From: Isochrysis galbana
Taxonomy: Eukaryota; Haptophyta; Isochrysidales; Isochrysidaceae
Length of the DNA: 64,000 nucleotides
Assembly: GCA_018136815.1 (NCBI GenBank)
Contig: CM030935.1
Coordinates: 6,570,325 to 6,634,324 of the forward strand
Direction: 5' to 3'
Positions 52,091 to 63,539 of this stretch are shown piece by piece. The notes beneath the pieces were generated by a model. The model did not search any database. It saw nothing but the letters and a program-made list of their open reading frames with translations, and was not told the DNA's origin. Positions within the stretch are counted from its first letter, which is position 1. Each line of letters opens with the position of its first letter. The translations under genes were made by a program, and so were the position numbers.

Positions 52091-53769
52091 GAGGGAGGAT
52101 TGAGATGCGCGGCCACGGGCTCACACGTGGAGGCAGGCGCCAGCACGCAGTGGGCAGAGGGGAGAGGGGGCTGGCATGGCTTACCTAGCCCCGATATCGG
52201 GCGCTGCGCCGCGCGCCGCAGCCTGTCTCCTCGGAGCTGAAGAGGGCAAGAGAGGGCCAATTTACGGTGATAAAAGGTCCTGTTTATGTTATTAAAAAAA
52301 GAGTCGCATCCGCGCGACAACTTGTTCACCGAGTCAACTTGTTCACCGCGACAACTTGTTCACCGCGAGTCAACATGTTCAGCTCTTGTCGTAAGCGTTG
52401 CTGTCTACTATCTACTAATAAAGAGGAGATTATACTGGTAGAGAGCCCGGGCCGCCTTACGGCTACTTGCAGAGAGGGCCGCACCACGGCGCCCCAATCT
52501 TGCAGCCACTTGTAGAGAGGGCCCAAACTTCTGGCAAGTTGGGCCAGCCACCCAAACTTGCAGAACAAGTTGTACAAGTATTGGCCTGGGCCTAGTCCAT
52601 TCGTTGTAGTCTCCCGTGTCTACCTCGGACCTGAGAAGCTCTCATTCTTACTTACTCTCCCTCTCTCCCACTCTTGGTAGTGCACCAGAGGAGCCGGACC
52701 CCGCAAACCGAAGACAAAGGAACGAGGGGGGGAAAGGGAGGAGGCGCAGGGAGGGGGTACAAGGGCGGTGTCGTAGCAGTGACAGGGTAACCTAGATCCT
52801 AGATCTAGTAGGTGTGTAGCCCAGAATCTTCAGATGTTTTTTTTTCCAGTAAGGTACGATTAGACTTTGTACTTTGTGCGTCTTGGGTCTTAGTGCGGTT
52901 ATGTTTGTCGTGGCTAGCGGCGCCCAGCGGCTAGCCATTACAAAGGTTATATTTATAATCCCTGCATGCCGAGCGGCGGCCAAACTAATTAATAGTCACT
53001 CATACTCTACGTCAATAGATTCTAACCTCTTCTTGCTAGCACTATTGACAACAACACTCACTTGCGAGCGTTTGCACTCATGACGCATGCTCTTGCCTTG
53101 TCGTTCCCCCCAGCGAACTCCTCTCCTTTCTTACCTTGACGTTCCCGCCAGCGAACTCCTCTCCTTTTGTTCGCCTTCATCTTGAGCATGTTCTCGCAAC
53201 GACATAAAACATACTACTACTTTTGATTCTTGGCTCGCCAATTGCAACTAGCATGCCGATGGCACAAATCATCTGGGCCAATGGCGCGACCGGAAGTCAC
53301 CTCGAAAGGAGATGAATCTGGCGTCATCTCAACTTTGCACATATGGCATTGGCATGAATATATGCGAGCCTCCAAGTGCAGTCCAACGCCAATAGCCAAA
53401 AAAGAGCCTTATGAGGGTCCTCATTGCAAGTGATTCAAGGCGTGGGAGATGCGGTAAGGCTTGCAAGAGGCCTGCACATCTCCATCTGTGAGGCGCGAGC
53501 AATTGTACCGCGCCGGGTGATGAAGACTAAGAGCGCATTATCGGCGCGCCTCCGCGACTCTCGGTGGGTGCATCATCATCTAATAGTGCACATGCTAGGG
53601 GTGGGTGCCTGGTTGAGGTCCAGCCGTCCTAACATATGAGAGCGCCAGCTGCCTGCCAGTTGCCGCAGCCATTTCACACCTTGCGTTAGCCTTATCGGCA
53701 AAAAGAGAGTCACGCATGTCGCCGCACGTGCACGTGCGCCCGAGAGGGATGAGGGCGGGCGGCAGTGAC
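52091..53769. repeat. Intergenic with short tandem repeats
   Basis: About 52318-52380 has three to four copies of a 19-21 base unit (GACAACTTGTTCACCGCGA). About 53103-53165 has two copies of a 47-base unit (TTGTCGTTCCCCCCAGCGAA, CTCCTCTCCTTT). Other parts are AT-richer and hold no supported gene; a 71-codon frame at 53424-53639 is of doubtful status. Confidence 0.45.
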
Positions 53770-54721
53770 CTATGGGGCAACGAGCTCCTCGAGGGCATCC
53801 TTCTCGGTGGCCCACCTGAAAATGCTGGCTTCCAGGGAGCCGTCTGTATATTGTTCCTGCACAGCAGATGATGCGGGGAGGTGACGAGCCCGCACGAGTG
53901 AGCGCTCACGCGTGCGCGCATAATCAGGCGGAGCGCTCGATGGGCTGGCCACGCCGACAGCGCTGGCCCAGGCCGTGTGACACCTGCAGCTCGCCATCAC
54001 GGAACCAGAGGGTGGTTGGGTAGCCGCTTGCGTCTGACTCGTCGCCCGAGACTCCAAACTCGGTGCACAACGGCGTGTACTTGATGCAGTCTACCTTGGC
54101 CACCTTCAGCTTGCCGCTGAAGCTGTACGAACCATCCTCGATCTTGGACCCGAACGAATCGAGCGCGTCGACCATCTCTTGGCATGCTTGGCACTGCGGG
54201 TCAATGAAGCTGACCAGCGCCGAGCCTCGGAAGCCGGGGCTGGTCTTGAGCTTGCGACCGTCGAAGGCCTTGGACGAGAGGAAGGGAGTCTTGCCCGCTC
54301 TGGCCCTTTTGGGTGCTCCGACGCCCTGGCCTGCCGGCACGAGCACAACCCAGACAAGCGAGATGACGACCGCGAGTGCCGAGAGCACAAACACGAGGTT
54401 TGTGGCGGGAGGGGGGGGACTTACGGGCTTGGCAGAAAGGTGGGCGGATGAGGAGGAAGTCTCCCCCTCCCCGTCATCGCTCGGCAGCGCCTCCTCCTCG
54501 CCTTCTACCTCCTCCTCACCCTGCTCACTCTCGATCTCTTCATCTTCTTTCGGCTCTCTCTCCCTCTTGTCCTTCTCCTCGCCGTGCTGGGCGGCGGAGG
54601 GCCTGGCGGGCGACTTGGAGCGACGGGACGGCTTGTCTTGCGAGAGGGGCCTGCTCGTGGAGCGCACGGGCGACTTGCTGGCGCGGACGGGAGGGTTTGA
54701 GGGGGACTTGGTGGAGGGCAT
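53770..54721 (-). CDS. Membrane-anchored thioredoxin-fold (PDI-like) protein
   Basis: Two exons are inferred on the minus strand, 54721-53984 and 53856-53770, joined in phase 0 (CTGCAG|GTGTCA ... TGTGCAG|GAA), giving 274 residues. Residues 1-60 are Ser/Lys/Arg/Pro-rich, 50-90 strongly acidic, and 108-130 a transmembrane helix (NLVFVLSALAVVISLVWVVL). The rest is a thioredoxin fold: SALVSFIDPQCQACQEMVDA, LKVAKVDCIKYTPLC, GYPTTLWFRDGEL with the cis-Pro, and after the intron EQYTDGSLEASIFRWATE. The redox motif is CQAC (177-180) instead of the usual CGHC or CGPC, so isomerase activity is uncertain. A single-pass ER protein with a lumenal thioredoxin domain is likely. The start is the first true ATG; the upstream in-frame codon is TTG. 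Confidence 0.8.
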
Positions 54722-55434
54722 TGGCAACAGGGGGGGGAGAGAGAGAGAGACAGGAAGAGAGAGAGAGAGAGATGGATGCGCCGTGGACTGGCCTGGCGGG
54801 TGGCCGTGAGGATTGAGAATAGAGGGGGAGAAAGGGATAATATATTGGAGGGGGTGGACGAGGAAAGAGAATGTTTGGGTGGGCGTTGTCCGCGCTATAC
54901 TTTTCTTTGTGCTCTGTGTGTGTGTGGGGGGGGGGGGGGGGCGCTTCTTCTAAGGGGAGGAGGAAGTCAAAGAAGAGAGAGAGAGAGAGAGAAGAGAGAG
55001 TGCTGAGATCAAACGGGAAAGCCTGAGCGATCGAGGAGAGAGGAAAGAAGAGCAACAAAGAGAGAGAGATGGAGAAGGAGAGCAGACAGAGAGAGAAAAA
55101 GCAGGGGATAGAATAGGAGAAAGAGGAGAAGAGAGAGAAGGAGAGGAGAGGGAGAGGAGAGAGAGAGAGAAGAGAGAGAGCGCCATGATGACTAACCTTA
55201 GAACGTCGCGTGGCAGGTAGACGAGCCTGTCGCACCGGTTAGCAGTAAAGTAAAGTAGTGAGTTAGAATAGAGTAGAGTAAAGTAGAGACGGTCGCCCTT
55301 AGGCGTTCTGCCACCCGTCGTAGAACTTAGAGAGCGACCGGGAAGTCTCCCGGAGCCGCTCGCGCAGCGGAGTCTCGGCACCGCTCTCCCTCCCCCCTTC
55401 CTCTCCTCCACCTCTCCCCCTCCCTTTCGCTGGG
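54722..55434. promoter_or_regulatory. Bidirectional promoter region with purine/pyrimidine switch
   Basis: 54728-55185 is G/A-rich on + (C/T on the coding strand of the thioredoxin-like gene), with a (GT)/G-run at 54915-54942. Short TAAAGTA/GAGTAGAGTA repeats occur at 55245-55290. 55380-55430 is C/T-rich, just before the Mpv17-like ATG. Each gene thus has a C/T tract on its own coding strand. Confidence 0.5.
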
Positions 55435-56124
55435 ATGGCTCTTCAACTGGCTCTGAGCGTCGGCCTGCTTGCTCTCTCGCCCCGCGCGCCGCTCCTCCGC
55501 CCGCCCCGCGCCGCAGCGAGGGCGGGGGACGGAGCGCAGGCTCTCGACGGAAGTCTCGCTCCTTCTCTCTCAGAGCTGTGGGGCAGCTACAACCAGGCGC
55601 TGGTGACGAGCCCGCTGGTGACCAAGGCAATCACTGCCGGTGTCATCATTGGCGCCGGCGACACCGCCGCCCAGCTCATTGAGAGCCGAGGCGCCCGCTT
55701 CGATGGCGCACGAGCACTGCGCTGGGCCGCATTTGGGCTACTGCTGCAGGGGCCGTGGAACCACTTTTTCTACCAGCTTCTTGACGGCTCACTACCGCCC
55801 ACACCCTCGCCATTCACGCTCGTCACGCTCGAGAAGGTCGGAATTGACCAATTCATCCAGGCGCCTATCTTCACTATTATCATCCTCTTATTTTTTGCTG
55901 TGGTTGAGGGTAAGGGGATTGCGTATGCACGGGATCAGATCAAGAATGAGCTGGGAGGGATCCTGGTTAAGAACTGGTCGGTCTTCTTACCAGCGACTGT
56001 GATCAACATCAGCTTTTGTCCTCCCGAGCTCCGCGTCCTCTTCCTCAACTGTGTCTTCTTCGGATGGGTCATCTACCTGTCGCTCTTTCTCAACCAGAAC
56101 ACCGAGGTGGAAGGAGGGCGGTGA
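55435..56124 (+). CDS. Mpv17/PMP22-family integral membrane protein
   Basis: A single exon of 229 residues. The first 30 residues (MALQLALSVGLLALSPRAPL...) are hydrophobic then basic and Ala/Arg-rich, compatible with targeting to a plastid or mitochondrion. The family pattern follows: LWGSYNQALVTSPLVTKAIT, GAGDTAAQLIE, DGARALRWAAFGLLLQGPWN, HFFYQLLDG, LEKVGIDQFIQAPIF and a C-terminal block LVKNWSVFLPATVINISFCP, PELRVLFLNCVFFGWVIYLS. Four hydrophobic helices are visible. Family members lie in inner mitochondrial, peroxisomal or plastid membranes and affect metabolite or ROS handling; the substrate is not settled. The usual W-x-x-W-P block is present as NWSVFLP, so one Trp is replaced. Confidence 0.88.
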   Translation: MALQLALSVGLLALSPRAPLLRPPRAAARAGDGAQALDGSLAPSLSELWGSYNQALVTSPLVTKAITAGVIIGAGDTAAQLIESRGARFDGARALRWAAFGLLLQGPWNHFFYQLLDGSLPPTPSPFTLVTLEKVGIDQFIQAPIFTIIILLFFAVVEGKGIAYARDQIKNELGGILVKNWSVFLPATVINISFCPPELRVLFLNCVFFGWVIYLSLFLNQNTEVEGGR

Positions 56125-56173
56125 CAAGGCGTCATCTCAGTGAACACTTGCTCGTGTACGTCGGCACGGAAAT

Positions 56174-56362
56174 TCGATGTGATGAGTCCCCTTTTACACA
56201 AGCGTGCGGGGCATCTCACACAGGCTGGCTCGGCGACACGCCGACGGAGGAGGCCGGCCCATCGACTTGACGTGATGAGTCCCCTTCTACAAAAGCGTGC
56301 GGGGCATCTCTCATAGGCTAGCTCGGCGACACGCCGACGGAGGAGGCCGGCCCATCGACCAT
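56174..56362. repeat. Direct tandem duplication of about 98 bp
   Basis: GTGATGAGTCCCCTTTTACA...GGAGGCCGGCCCATCGAC is repeated immediately, starting near 56271, with five or six substitutions. Both copies hold CTCGGCGACACGCCGACGGA. It lies 50 bases after the Mpv17-like stop, so it would be in that gene's 3' UTR. Confidence 0.8.
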
Positions 56363-56370
56363 CTCTCCGT

Positions 56371-57773
56371 GGCCAATTCAAAGAATGCGTACGAAGAAAC
56401 CTTTTCAATATCATGTTGAGATCCGATGGAGTCGTGCTGTGCGCCCAACTACCGTGGCTCCTTCCTCGGAATTGAGAGTCTGATTGCTCCGAACACCAAG
56501 AGGCATGAGCCGCACATCCATCTTAGGATCACCTCGCCCCAAGGCCATGGCATGCCACTGTGCTTTGGCGCTCCTTGGCGGAAGAGGCCACAAGAGCACG
56601 ATGGGCAAATTGCGAAGCGTATGGTGAGGAATCTTCATCATTTAGAAGCAGTAGGACTGCCGTCTGTGGAAGTGGAACACGAAGCAGACGGAGGATGCTC
56701 ATGTAGATGTGAGCAAAATCACCCTGCAGAAGAGAAACTTCTTAATTTTGATCTAGGCCGAAAGGGGGTTTCCGGTTTGCCCCCAGGCTCCCTGGCGTGG
56801 AGACTCGACGGAGAGCCGGAGAGGGCGCGTGTGTTGGTGTTTGTTGGGGTGCGCGTGCGCAGGGGCTTGGTGCATGCATTGTGCACTGGAGCGGGGGAGG
56901 TACATAGGTACATATCATCGAGGGGGGGGGAGTGCGCCCCCCCCTTACCACTATGGACTACGGACACCTCGCTCGCCACGGGCATGGCGGGTGACCCGGG
57001 GCTAAAAAATTGTTTGTTGTGTCCATTTAGCTTTAAAAATTGTAGTAGTACATGCTACATGCTATTAACACCGCACACGCGGCTGCAGCACGGGCCTAAG
57101 GGCCCACTACTACTTTCACGCAGCAAACCTTCTACACCCCCACTCCCCCGGCCCTTCTCCCCCCGCCGTCAGGCATCCGAGCGGGGATAGAATAAAAAAA
57201 TTTCCAACTGGGAAGATGAAGATGCGCACCTGCACTGAGCCGCTGGCCGATGCTGCACGCCGACGCAAGTGAAGACGCAGGTGAAGATGTCCCTGCAGGC
57301 TCTGCAGAGACCCCGGCAGAGCCCGGGGGCGGGCGGGCGGGTCATCTGAGCGCCCCGGCTTGCATTCATGGTCATGTCTGGGGCCTAGGCTCCTTCAGAC
57401 GGCGAAGGGGTAGCGTTGCGCACTCCCGGGGTTGCTGTGGAGTGCTGCAGCGACAAACTGCGAGGATGCCTAGGCCCTGGCCAAAATGTCCGGACAGTCA
57501 ACAAGACATTTGGGGCTGTTTTGTCAAAAGGACATGTCCCGAAATGTCCCGGGACATTTGGGTGCCCCCTGGGGGGTGGCGCGCGCGAAAATGCGCGCGG
57601 GAACTGTTTTACCAGTAGAACGTCAATATCAGTACACAGGGCGGTCGGCGCTTTCAATCCATCCTTTTTTTTCCTTTGCACATGCTAATGTGGACCAAGG
57701 TTTTGTGATGAAGCTCGCAGCCTTGCCTCTCTTCTCTCACATTTCCTGTATCGTCGATCGTCTGATCGAAGAG
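56371..57773. other. Intergenic, no convincing gene
   Basis: A 254-codon frame (56426-57190) crosses this region, but its composition is irregular and nothing in it is recognisable. 57535-57570 has a palindromic GGACATGTCC/CCGGGACATTT cluster. The rest is featureless. Confidence 0.35.
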
Positions 57774-58417
57774 CTAGCCTGGGACGTTGGAGGCGTAGGT
57801 CTCGTCGGCGCGACACAGCAGCAGATCGCAGGCCAAGAGGGGATTGACCGCAAGGGCGGTATCCTCAATGATCTCGTCGAGCAGGGCGGAGAACCTTGCG
57901 TTGCCCGTGTCAGGCCCGGAGGCGGCTGCCAGGAGGTTGGCAAAGATGCCCCGGGTGTCACAGCCGACGGACAGCGCTCTCTCGAGGTTCATGGAGAACT
58001 TGAGGCGGTAGCCACCCCATGCCGCGGCCGCGGTATCCGTCGAGTCGGACTTCAGCTCTTTGGGGAACTTGAACTTGAGGCCGCACAGTTGCTCAGTCAT
58101 GCGGGCTTGCGGTAATTAGGGTTGTACTTGGACTTGGAACGGGATTCGAGCCACCTAGGGATGTAGGTGGCTGTGAAGAAGACGCGGCAGTGCCATTCTT
58201 GGCCGGACCGAGAGACAGGATTTTGGAGAACTTGGTGGATGTGCTCGAAGTGAGGCGAGTCTCGATAGAGCGAGGCGACTTGGAAAGCCTCATAGTCCAA
58301 GAGGTTCATCCACTCAGCGTTGATGATGTCACGCTCGCCCTCCGGGACGTACCCTGGGTCAGGTGGATGCTCTAGCCTTGGTGTCGACATCGGCGGCCTG
58401 GACATAAGGAACATCAC
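57774..58417 (-). CDS. Two short overlapping reading frames of unknown function
   Basis: On the minus strand, 58417-58097 encodes 106 residues (including DIINAEWMNLLDYEAFQVAS and QEWHCRVFFTATYIPRWLES) and 58100-57774 encodes 108 (LKFKFPKELKSDS; YRLKFSMNLERALSVGCDTR; LLDEIIEDTALAVNPLLACD). They overlap by four bases, ATGA, where the stop of the first shares bases with the start of the second. Both have natural amino-acid composition and may be two cistrons or one gene split by a frameshift. I recognise neither. The setting among repeats suggests a mobile or viral origin, but this is inference. Confidence 0.4.
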
Positions 58418-59503
58418 CTAGGGTAGCCAAATCTCTTAGTAAGAACCACACCGGGAACCAATAAAGATCTCGCGTTATACAAACGAGAAAATCCGAGTCG
58501 AAACTCGATCAAGAGACGAACCACATTCTCCCGCCCCCTTCTCTCCAACTCCCGGCCGAAGCAGCGCGCGCGGCCTCCCTGGAACCAGCTCCTCCACTAG
58601 AGAGGGAACTGGGGAAGGGGAAGGGGGTTGCCAGGGGTTAAGGTTGGGTAGTAGGGAGGTGCACTAGCAAGCTGCCCCACGCCGCATACGTAGCGGGAAT
58701 TTTTAAGAAGATTTTTTTTAATCATGCCTCGCCCACACTCACACCTTCCGCGCGCGACAACACGGCACAAAAGAACCGAACTAGTAGCAGTGTACGATGG
58801 ATGAACATGATAGCTCGAACAAGGATAACAAGAAAGGAGAATGCGATTGCGTTGGAGCGCACCCGTGGGAAACTCTCACTTTCGTTTGTTTCCACGAGGC
58901 GCGGCACCCGCATGCCAATGCACGAGGGGTATGGCTTGCACACGACATGCACGTACCCAATTGGGCACCATAGACTGCTCTCAATCGATCTGGCTGCAAG
59001 CAAAATCTGGAAAAAGGTGTACCGACGTTGCACTTATCTGCAATATCTTTTCAGCCGACTCGTACGGTACGCCGTTGGATTCCTCGACTTTCCGTCGGGT
59101 GCAGTGACTTCCCGTCGGGTGCAATCAATCTCCACGCCTAGATCCAGTGTGACACGCAGCCGATCGACAGTACAACAAAAATTTGGGCGATACGCGTCCG
59201 TGGAAGGCGGCGGCACGTAGCTGGTAAGCTAACGCGACGCATACCTTGGAACGGGACGTTGCACACGGCGGGGTCGACGTCGCCCGACTTACTGCCAGTC
59301 GGGAACAATCACCCATGACACACTATCGGTGGCACCTCGCAGCGGCCTTATCGGTGGTCGCCAAAGCGATAGCACCTTTTAGTGGCAAACGAGAGCCCAA
59401 CGTAGGAGGCGAAGGCCCGAGCGGTATGGATTGGGAGAGGGGGCGGGGGGGGGGAGGAGCAACTTTACATTTTGCAATGCACGTCCATGCTGGCACACGG
59501 CGC
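58418..59503. other. Intergenic, nothing clear
   Basis: Mixed composition, AT-richer around 58700-59060, with two GACTT(C)CCGTCGGGTGCA copies near 59087-59120. It includes the 3' region of the desaturase gene. No supported gene. Confidence 0.35.
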
Positions 59504-61902
59504 TCAGCCGATGGCGTTCATCGCCTCCCACAATGCCGAGGTGTAGAAGCCGTGCCCCGGGTCACGCTTGGCTTTACGAGCCTCAAGGGCAGCCTCGCGG
59601 AGCGCAGAGATTGTGAGCGCATTGGCCTCGAAGAAGCCCGGTTCGTGATATGGGATACCGTGCTTGGCACACACGGCACGGACGAGCTCGCGCGCTTTGC
59701 GCAGGTTGTGCCGAGGCAACCGCGGGTAAAGGTGATGCTCGATCTGTGAAAGTAGACCAAAGCTTGTGGCATTAGAGAATTGGCGTGGGACGTGAGCGCA
59801 GCGGCGCATGGAGGGCCCCCGAGGCGACGCGGGCTGAGGATGTGGTCCACATGCGCACCTGAAACTGGAGCCCGATGTGAAGCCAGTCGAGGCACTCGGG
59901 TGTGGCGACATTCATGGTAGTCTTGAGTTGTGTGATGTACCACTCGTCCGTCTCGTCATTGTAGCCGTGCCCATGATACGTTTCCATGGCCCAGTGCGAG
60001 ACGGTGATCTGCACGTGCAGCAGCGCCGTGACGGCGTGCGAGATAAGGATCCAGCCGACCGTCTCTGCCCAAGTAGGCATGGAGAGCGCCACCGCAGCAA
60101 CCCATGTCGCGTAGACGACGAGCGCGGCGGCCTCTATCCGCCGGTAGTGCACTTCGCGTCCCGAGGAGGAAAGGAGCAACGTCCACGACTGCACATAGAG
60201 GTTGAACCGGGCGAACATCATGACCGGGTAGAAGAGGAGGTGCTGGTCGGGGTGGGTGGAAGTGGGGGAGGGGATGAGAGAGCAGGTGGGACGGGCAAGG
60301 GCGGGCGCTGAGGCACGCGCGGTGCGGGGCGCCAAACCTGGTGGGCAACGAGGAATCGCTCGACCGCGCCGAAGTTGAAGACCTTGTTGTGGTACGAGGA
60401 CAGGTACGGGTGGTCAAAGATCTTGGCGGCGACGGCAAAAACGGGCAAGTGCTGGATATCGGGGTCGTTTTCAACCGAATTGCACACGACGTGGTGCGTG
60501 TTGTGCGAGCGCTTCCACCAGCCTGGGTAACAGATCACGTGGGCGGGCGCTGAGTGGCGTCAAAGGCGAACTCAAGAGGATTGGAATTGGCCCAGCGGTG
60601 GCGGCGGTCGCGGCGCGTACCCGTCGAGATGCCCATGAGCGCGTTGCCAATCGTGGATCCGACACACATATCAGTGTAAAACATGTGCGACACGCCAGAG
60701 TGGCCGAGGTCGTGCCCGAGGCCGGCGAGCTGCTGCCAGAAGATGCCCATCACTGTGGCGCCGAGCATGTGCGCAGCGGGAGAAGCACAGGCCAGCGAGA
60801 GGTAGAGTGCCGACGTGAAGAGGGCGAAGTACCAGGTTCCCATCTTGGCGTAGTAGCGCATGTCAGTCTGAACGAGCAGCACGCATATGGGGCGACGTGG
60901 GCGAGAGCGTGCATGAGAAGTAAAGTGGATGTGGGGGGAGAGGTTTCGGGGTCCGCGCACAGGCGAGGCGGGTCACCTTGAAGAGGCCGCGGCGGAGGAG
61001 CTCTTGCCGAACAGCGCGGAAGTCTTTGACGTGCTCAGGCACGGTGAGATCGGTCACCTTTCCAACCAGGAAGGCAGGAAGCAGTGTGCGGTAGACCTTG
61101 GCGCCGTGGTAGTTGGCGAAGACGTCTGTGCAGTCCTTGCCTGCCATGTTGACCAGCGGCAGCCACCCTCCAGGGTGCCGGTCGACATACCGCGTCACAT
61201 CGTACACGAGCCCGTCGACGATGATCCAAAGGTCGTCGCGGGTATTATGCTTGGCCACGTCGCCCATCCTGAAAAGCTTGATATTGCTGGTGCCGTTCGC
61301 CTGAAGCAGCGTCGGTGGCGGCAGGGACAGGTGCTTAGAGGCGCGGAGAAGGGAAGCAGTGCACGATGCTGTCGTCTTGGCGCCCTGCCCGCAAACCCAC
61401 TCTCCCTCCTCCCAATCTTCTATCCCTCCGCACTCGGCCCGCTCATCGTCCGTAGCTCGCTCTTCCCTAGCCTTCCTCCTCCCCCCCTCACGCCCCTCTC
61501 CCTCCCAGTCTCCCGTGTTGTCCCTCTCCCTCCCCACCCGGATCCCTCCCTCCTTGCCTCGCCAACTGGACTCACCGCCTTCCCGAGCTTTCCGGGATAC
61601 ATTGGCACGAACTTCGAGTCTCCGTCATCTTCCCTCCACACAAGCACGTCTTCTGCGCGCTCCTTCCCCGTCGTATCGCGCTGGGCGGCCTTCTGGGCCT
61701 CCTCCTCCTCTTCATCCGCTGAAGGTCCGAGCAGCCTTTGGGCGAGGAGGGCTGTGCTCGCTGCTGCGACGGCCCATTGGACCGAGCGCGTGCGAGAGGA
61801 GTCGGTTGGCTCGCCCTGGACCTTGGCTAGCGCCGTGGATGCCAGGGTGAGGAGGAGGAGGAGGAGGAGGAGGGAGGAGGGGGAGAGGGGGAGAGGGAGC
61901 AT
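59504..61902 (-). CDS. Cytochrome b5-fusion front-end desaturase, sphingolipid delta-8 type
   Basis: Six minus-strand exons are inferred: 61902-61576, 61300-60977, 60867-60621, 60522-60338, 60242-59859 and 59743-59504, all GT-AG and in phase, giving 568 residues. Residues 1-26 are a signal peptide or anchor (SLLLLLLLLTLASTALA). The cytochrome b5 domain has its heme motif HPGG at 151-154. The di-iron site is HDLGH (269-273), HNTHH (306-310) and QIEHH (489-493), where Gln in the third box marks front-end enzymes. GLFKTDMRYYAK, WWKRSHNTHHVVCNSVENDP, HLLFYPVMMFARFNLYVQS and the end FEANALTISALREAA...LWEAMNAIG are closest to plant sphingoid long-chain-base delta-8 desaturases. It would act at the ER, introducing a double bond near the carboxyl or base end of its lipid. 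Acyl-lipid delta-5/6/8 activity remains possible. The N-terminal extension is longer than usual. Confidence 0.9.
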
Positions 61903-62278
61903 GGGGGAAAGAGGGAGAGGGGAGAAGGGCTGGGATGGGGTGGGGAGGAGAGGAGTAAAGGAGGCTGAAGAGAGGAAAGAGGAGAGGGGGGAAGATCGCG
62001 AGAGAGAGGAGGGGAGAGGGGAGGAGAGAAAGGGGGGGAACGAGTGGGGGGCGCGAGAGAGGAGAGTGACGACGAGAGAGTGAGAGCGAGCGCGTAGGGA
62101 ACCTCACGTTTTATTTTTTGAAAGGCGTCAAATATTACCTAAAGCCATTGAACGTTGGGGTATCTTCTGAGGCGCAGGGGTGCAAACACGCCACATACGT
62201 TTTCGCGGTGAATTGGTAAAAGAAGCGCCAGGAATCCGCGGGGGCAGGGGGAGAGTCAGGGGGCCGCTTTGCGCCAAC
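61903..62278. promoter_or_regulatory. Upstream region of the desaturase gene
   Basis: On the coding (minus) strand 61860-62050 is nearly pure C/T. About 61944-62028 matches 63545-63650 in inverted orientation. 62100-62278 is mixed and featureless. Confidence 0.5.
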
Positions 62279-62291
62279 AGCCGAGGAGGGG

Positions 62292-62339
<48 letters not shown>

Positions 62340-62732
62340 GGGGAAGGAAGGAGGAATGAGGCAGCGAGCGGAACCCCCGGGGGGTAATAAAGTACTCACC
62401 CTCTTATAAGAAAGGGAGAAGAGGCCGACGACGGTAGGATGGGCTCGCCGCGGCGCACCGGGGAGTCCCGTGTTTGAGAAATCTCTTCTTTCGTCGGCAT
62501 TACAAGAAGAAATGAGCCGGGGGAGCTGGCACGGATTCTGTCGCAAGTCGACCTCCTCTCTCTCTGTCTTTCCCTCTCAGCACATCGTTGACTTCTGATT
62601 CAAGCAAGGAGGAGGAAGAAGAGAGAGATCGAAAGGAGGAGGAGGAGGATAGATATGGTGCCCTACCGGTGCCGCCCTCTAGATACGCCTTCTTCCCCGG
62701 TCTTCTTTCCCAATCTCTCCCCCTTCCCACTC

Positions 62733-62769
<37 letters not shown>

Positions 62770-63000
62770 TCTCCCTCTCTCCCTCTCTCTCTTCTCTCTC
62801 TCTCTCTCTCTCTCATTCGTCGTCCCGGACGCGATCGCCGTCTCTCTCCCACAAACTCTCTCCTCTCGCTGGCGCGCCCGGCAACGCGTCCCTCTCGGTA
62901 ATATCTCTCTCTCAGACTGTTCACATTATTTACGACGGAGCTCGTCTTGCACCCCTCCCCCCTCTCTGTCGTCCATCGATTCACATAATAAATGAGGTCA
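62279..63000. repeat. GA and CT microsatellites
   Basis: 62291-62335 is a pure (GA)n run of about 45 bases. 62731-62815 is C/T-rich with long (TC)n runs. No believable gene lies between them. Confidence 0.8.
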
Positions 63001-63193
63001 AGAATCATCTCAAACGCTTCTGTCACCCGCGCCCGCGAGGTCGCCAGCAAGAATCGAGGGATGATAGGAGACTATGAAAGAGACGTTACCCTCTCTCTTC
63101 TTTACGTTTGGGGTGGGCGGGAAGGGGCCCGAGCCTCCCTTGCCGCTGGCACCCTCCTTGGTCTCGATGGCTACTACGTTTAAAAGGAGCATG

Positions 63194-63289
63194 TGAGAGA
63201 GGGGGGGGGGGGGGGTGCCGCCGACGTGACCAAAAGCCGCCGAGAGAGACTCTGAGAGGGGGGCGATCTTCTCGCCCTCGGCAGCGGCC

Positions 63290-63384
<95 letters not shown>

Positions 63385-63410
63385 GGGGGGGGGGGGGGGG
63401 AAGAGAGGAG
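63194..63410. repeat. (GA)n of about 80 bases followed by a run of about 28 G
   Basis: From about 63294 to 63373 the sequence is pure GA dinucleotides. From 63374 to about 63401 it is only G. A shorter G run lies at 63201-63214. Homopolymer and dinucleotide lengths here are likely to be unreliable. Confidence 0.9.
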
Positions 63411-63539
63411 GACGACTTCTCATGTAATCGGACCTCCTCGCGGCAGGCGCTTGCTTGTCTACTTTTAGGAGAGACCGCGAAGGAAGAGGAGAGAGAGAGA
63501 GAGCAGCAGCAACAAGCCGAAAGAGAAGTTTGAGGGGGT

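Noticed and set aside
56426-57190. 254-codon plus-strand frame
   Set aside because: Irregular composition, a G-run in the middle, no motif and no splice support. Chance open frame in GC-rich DNA is likelier.
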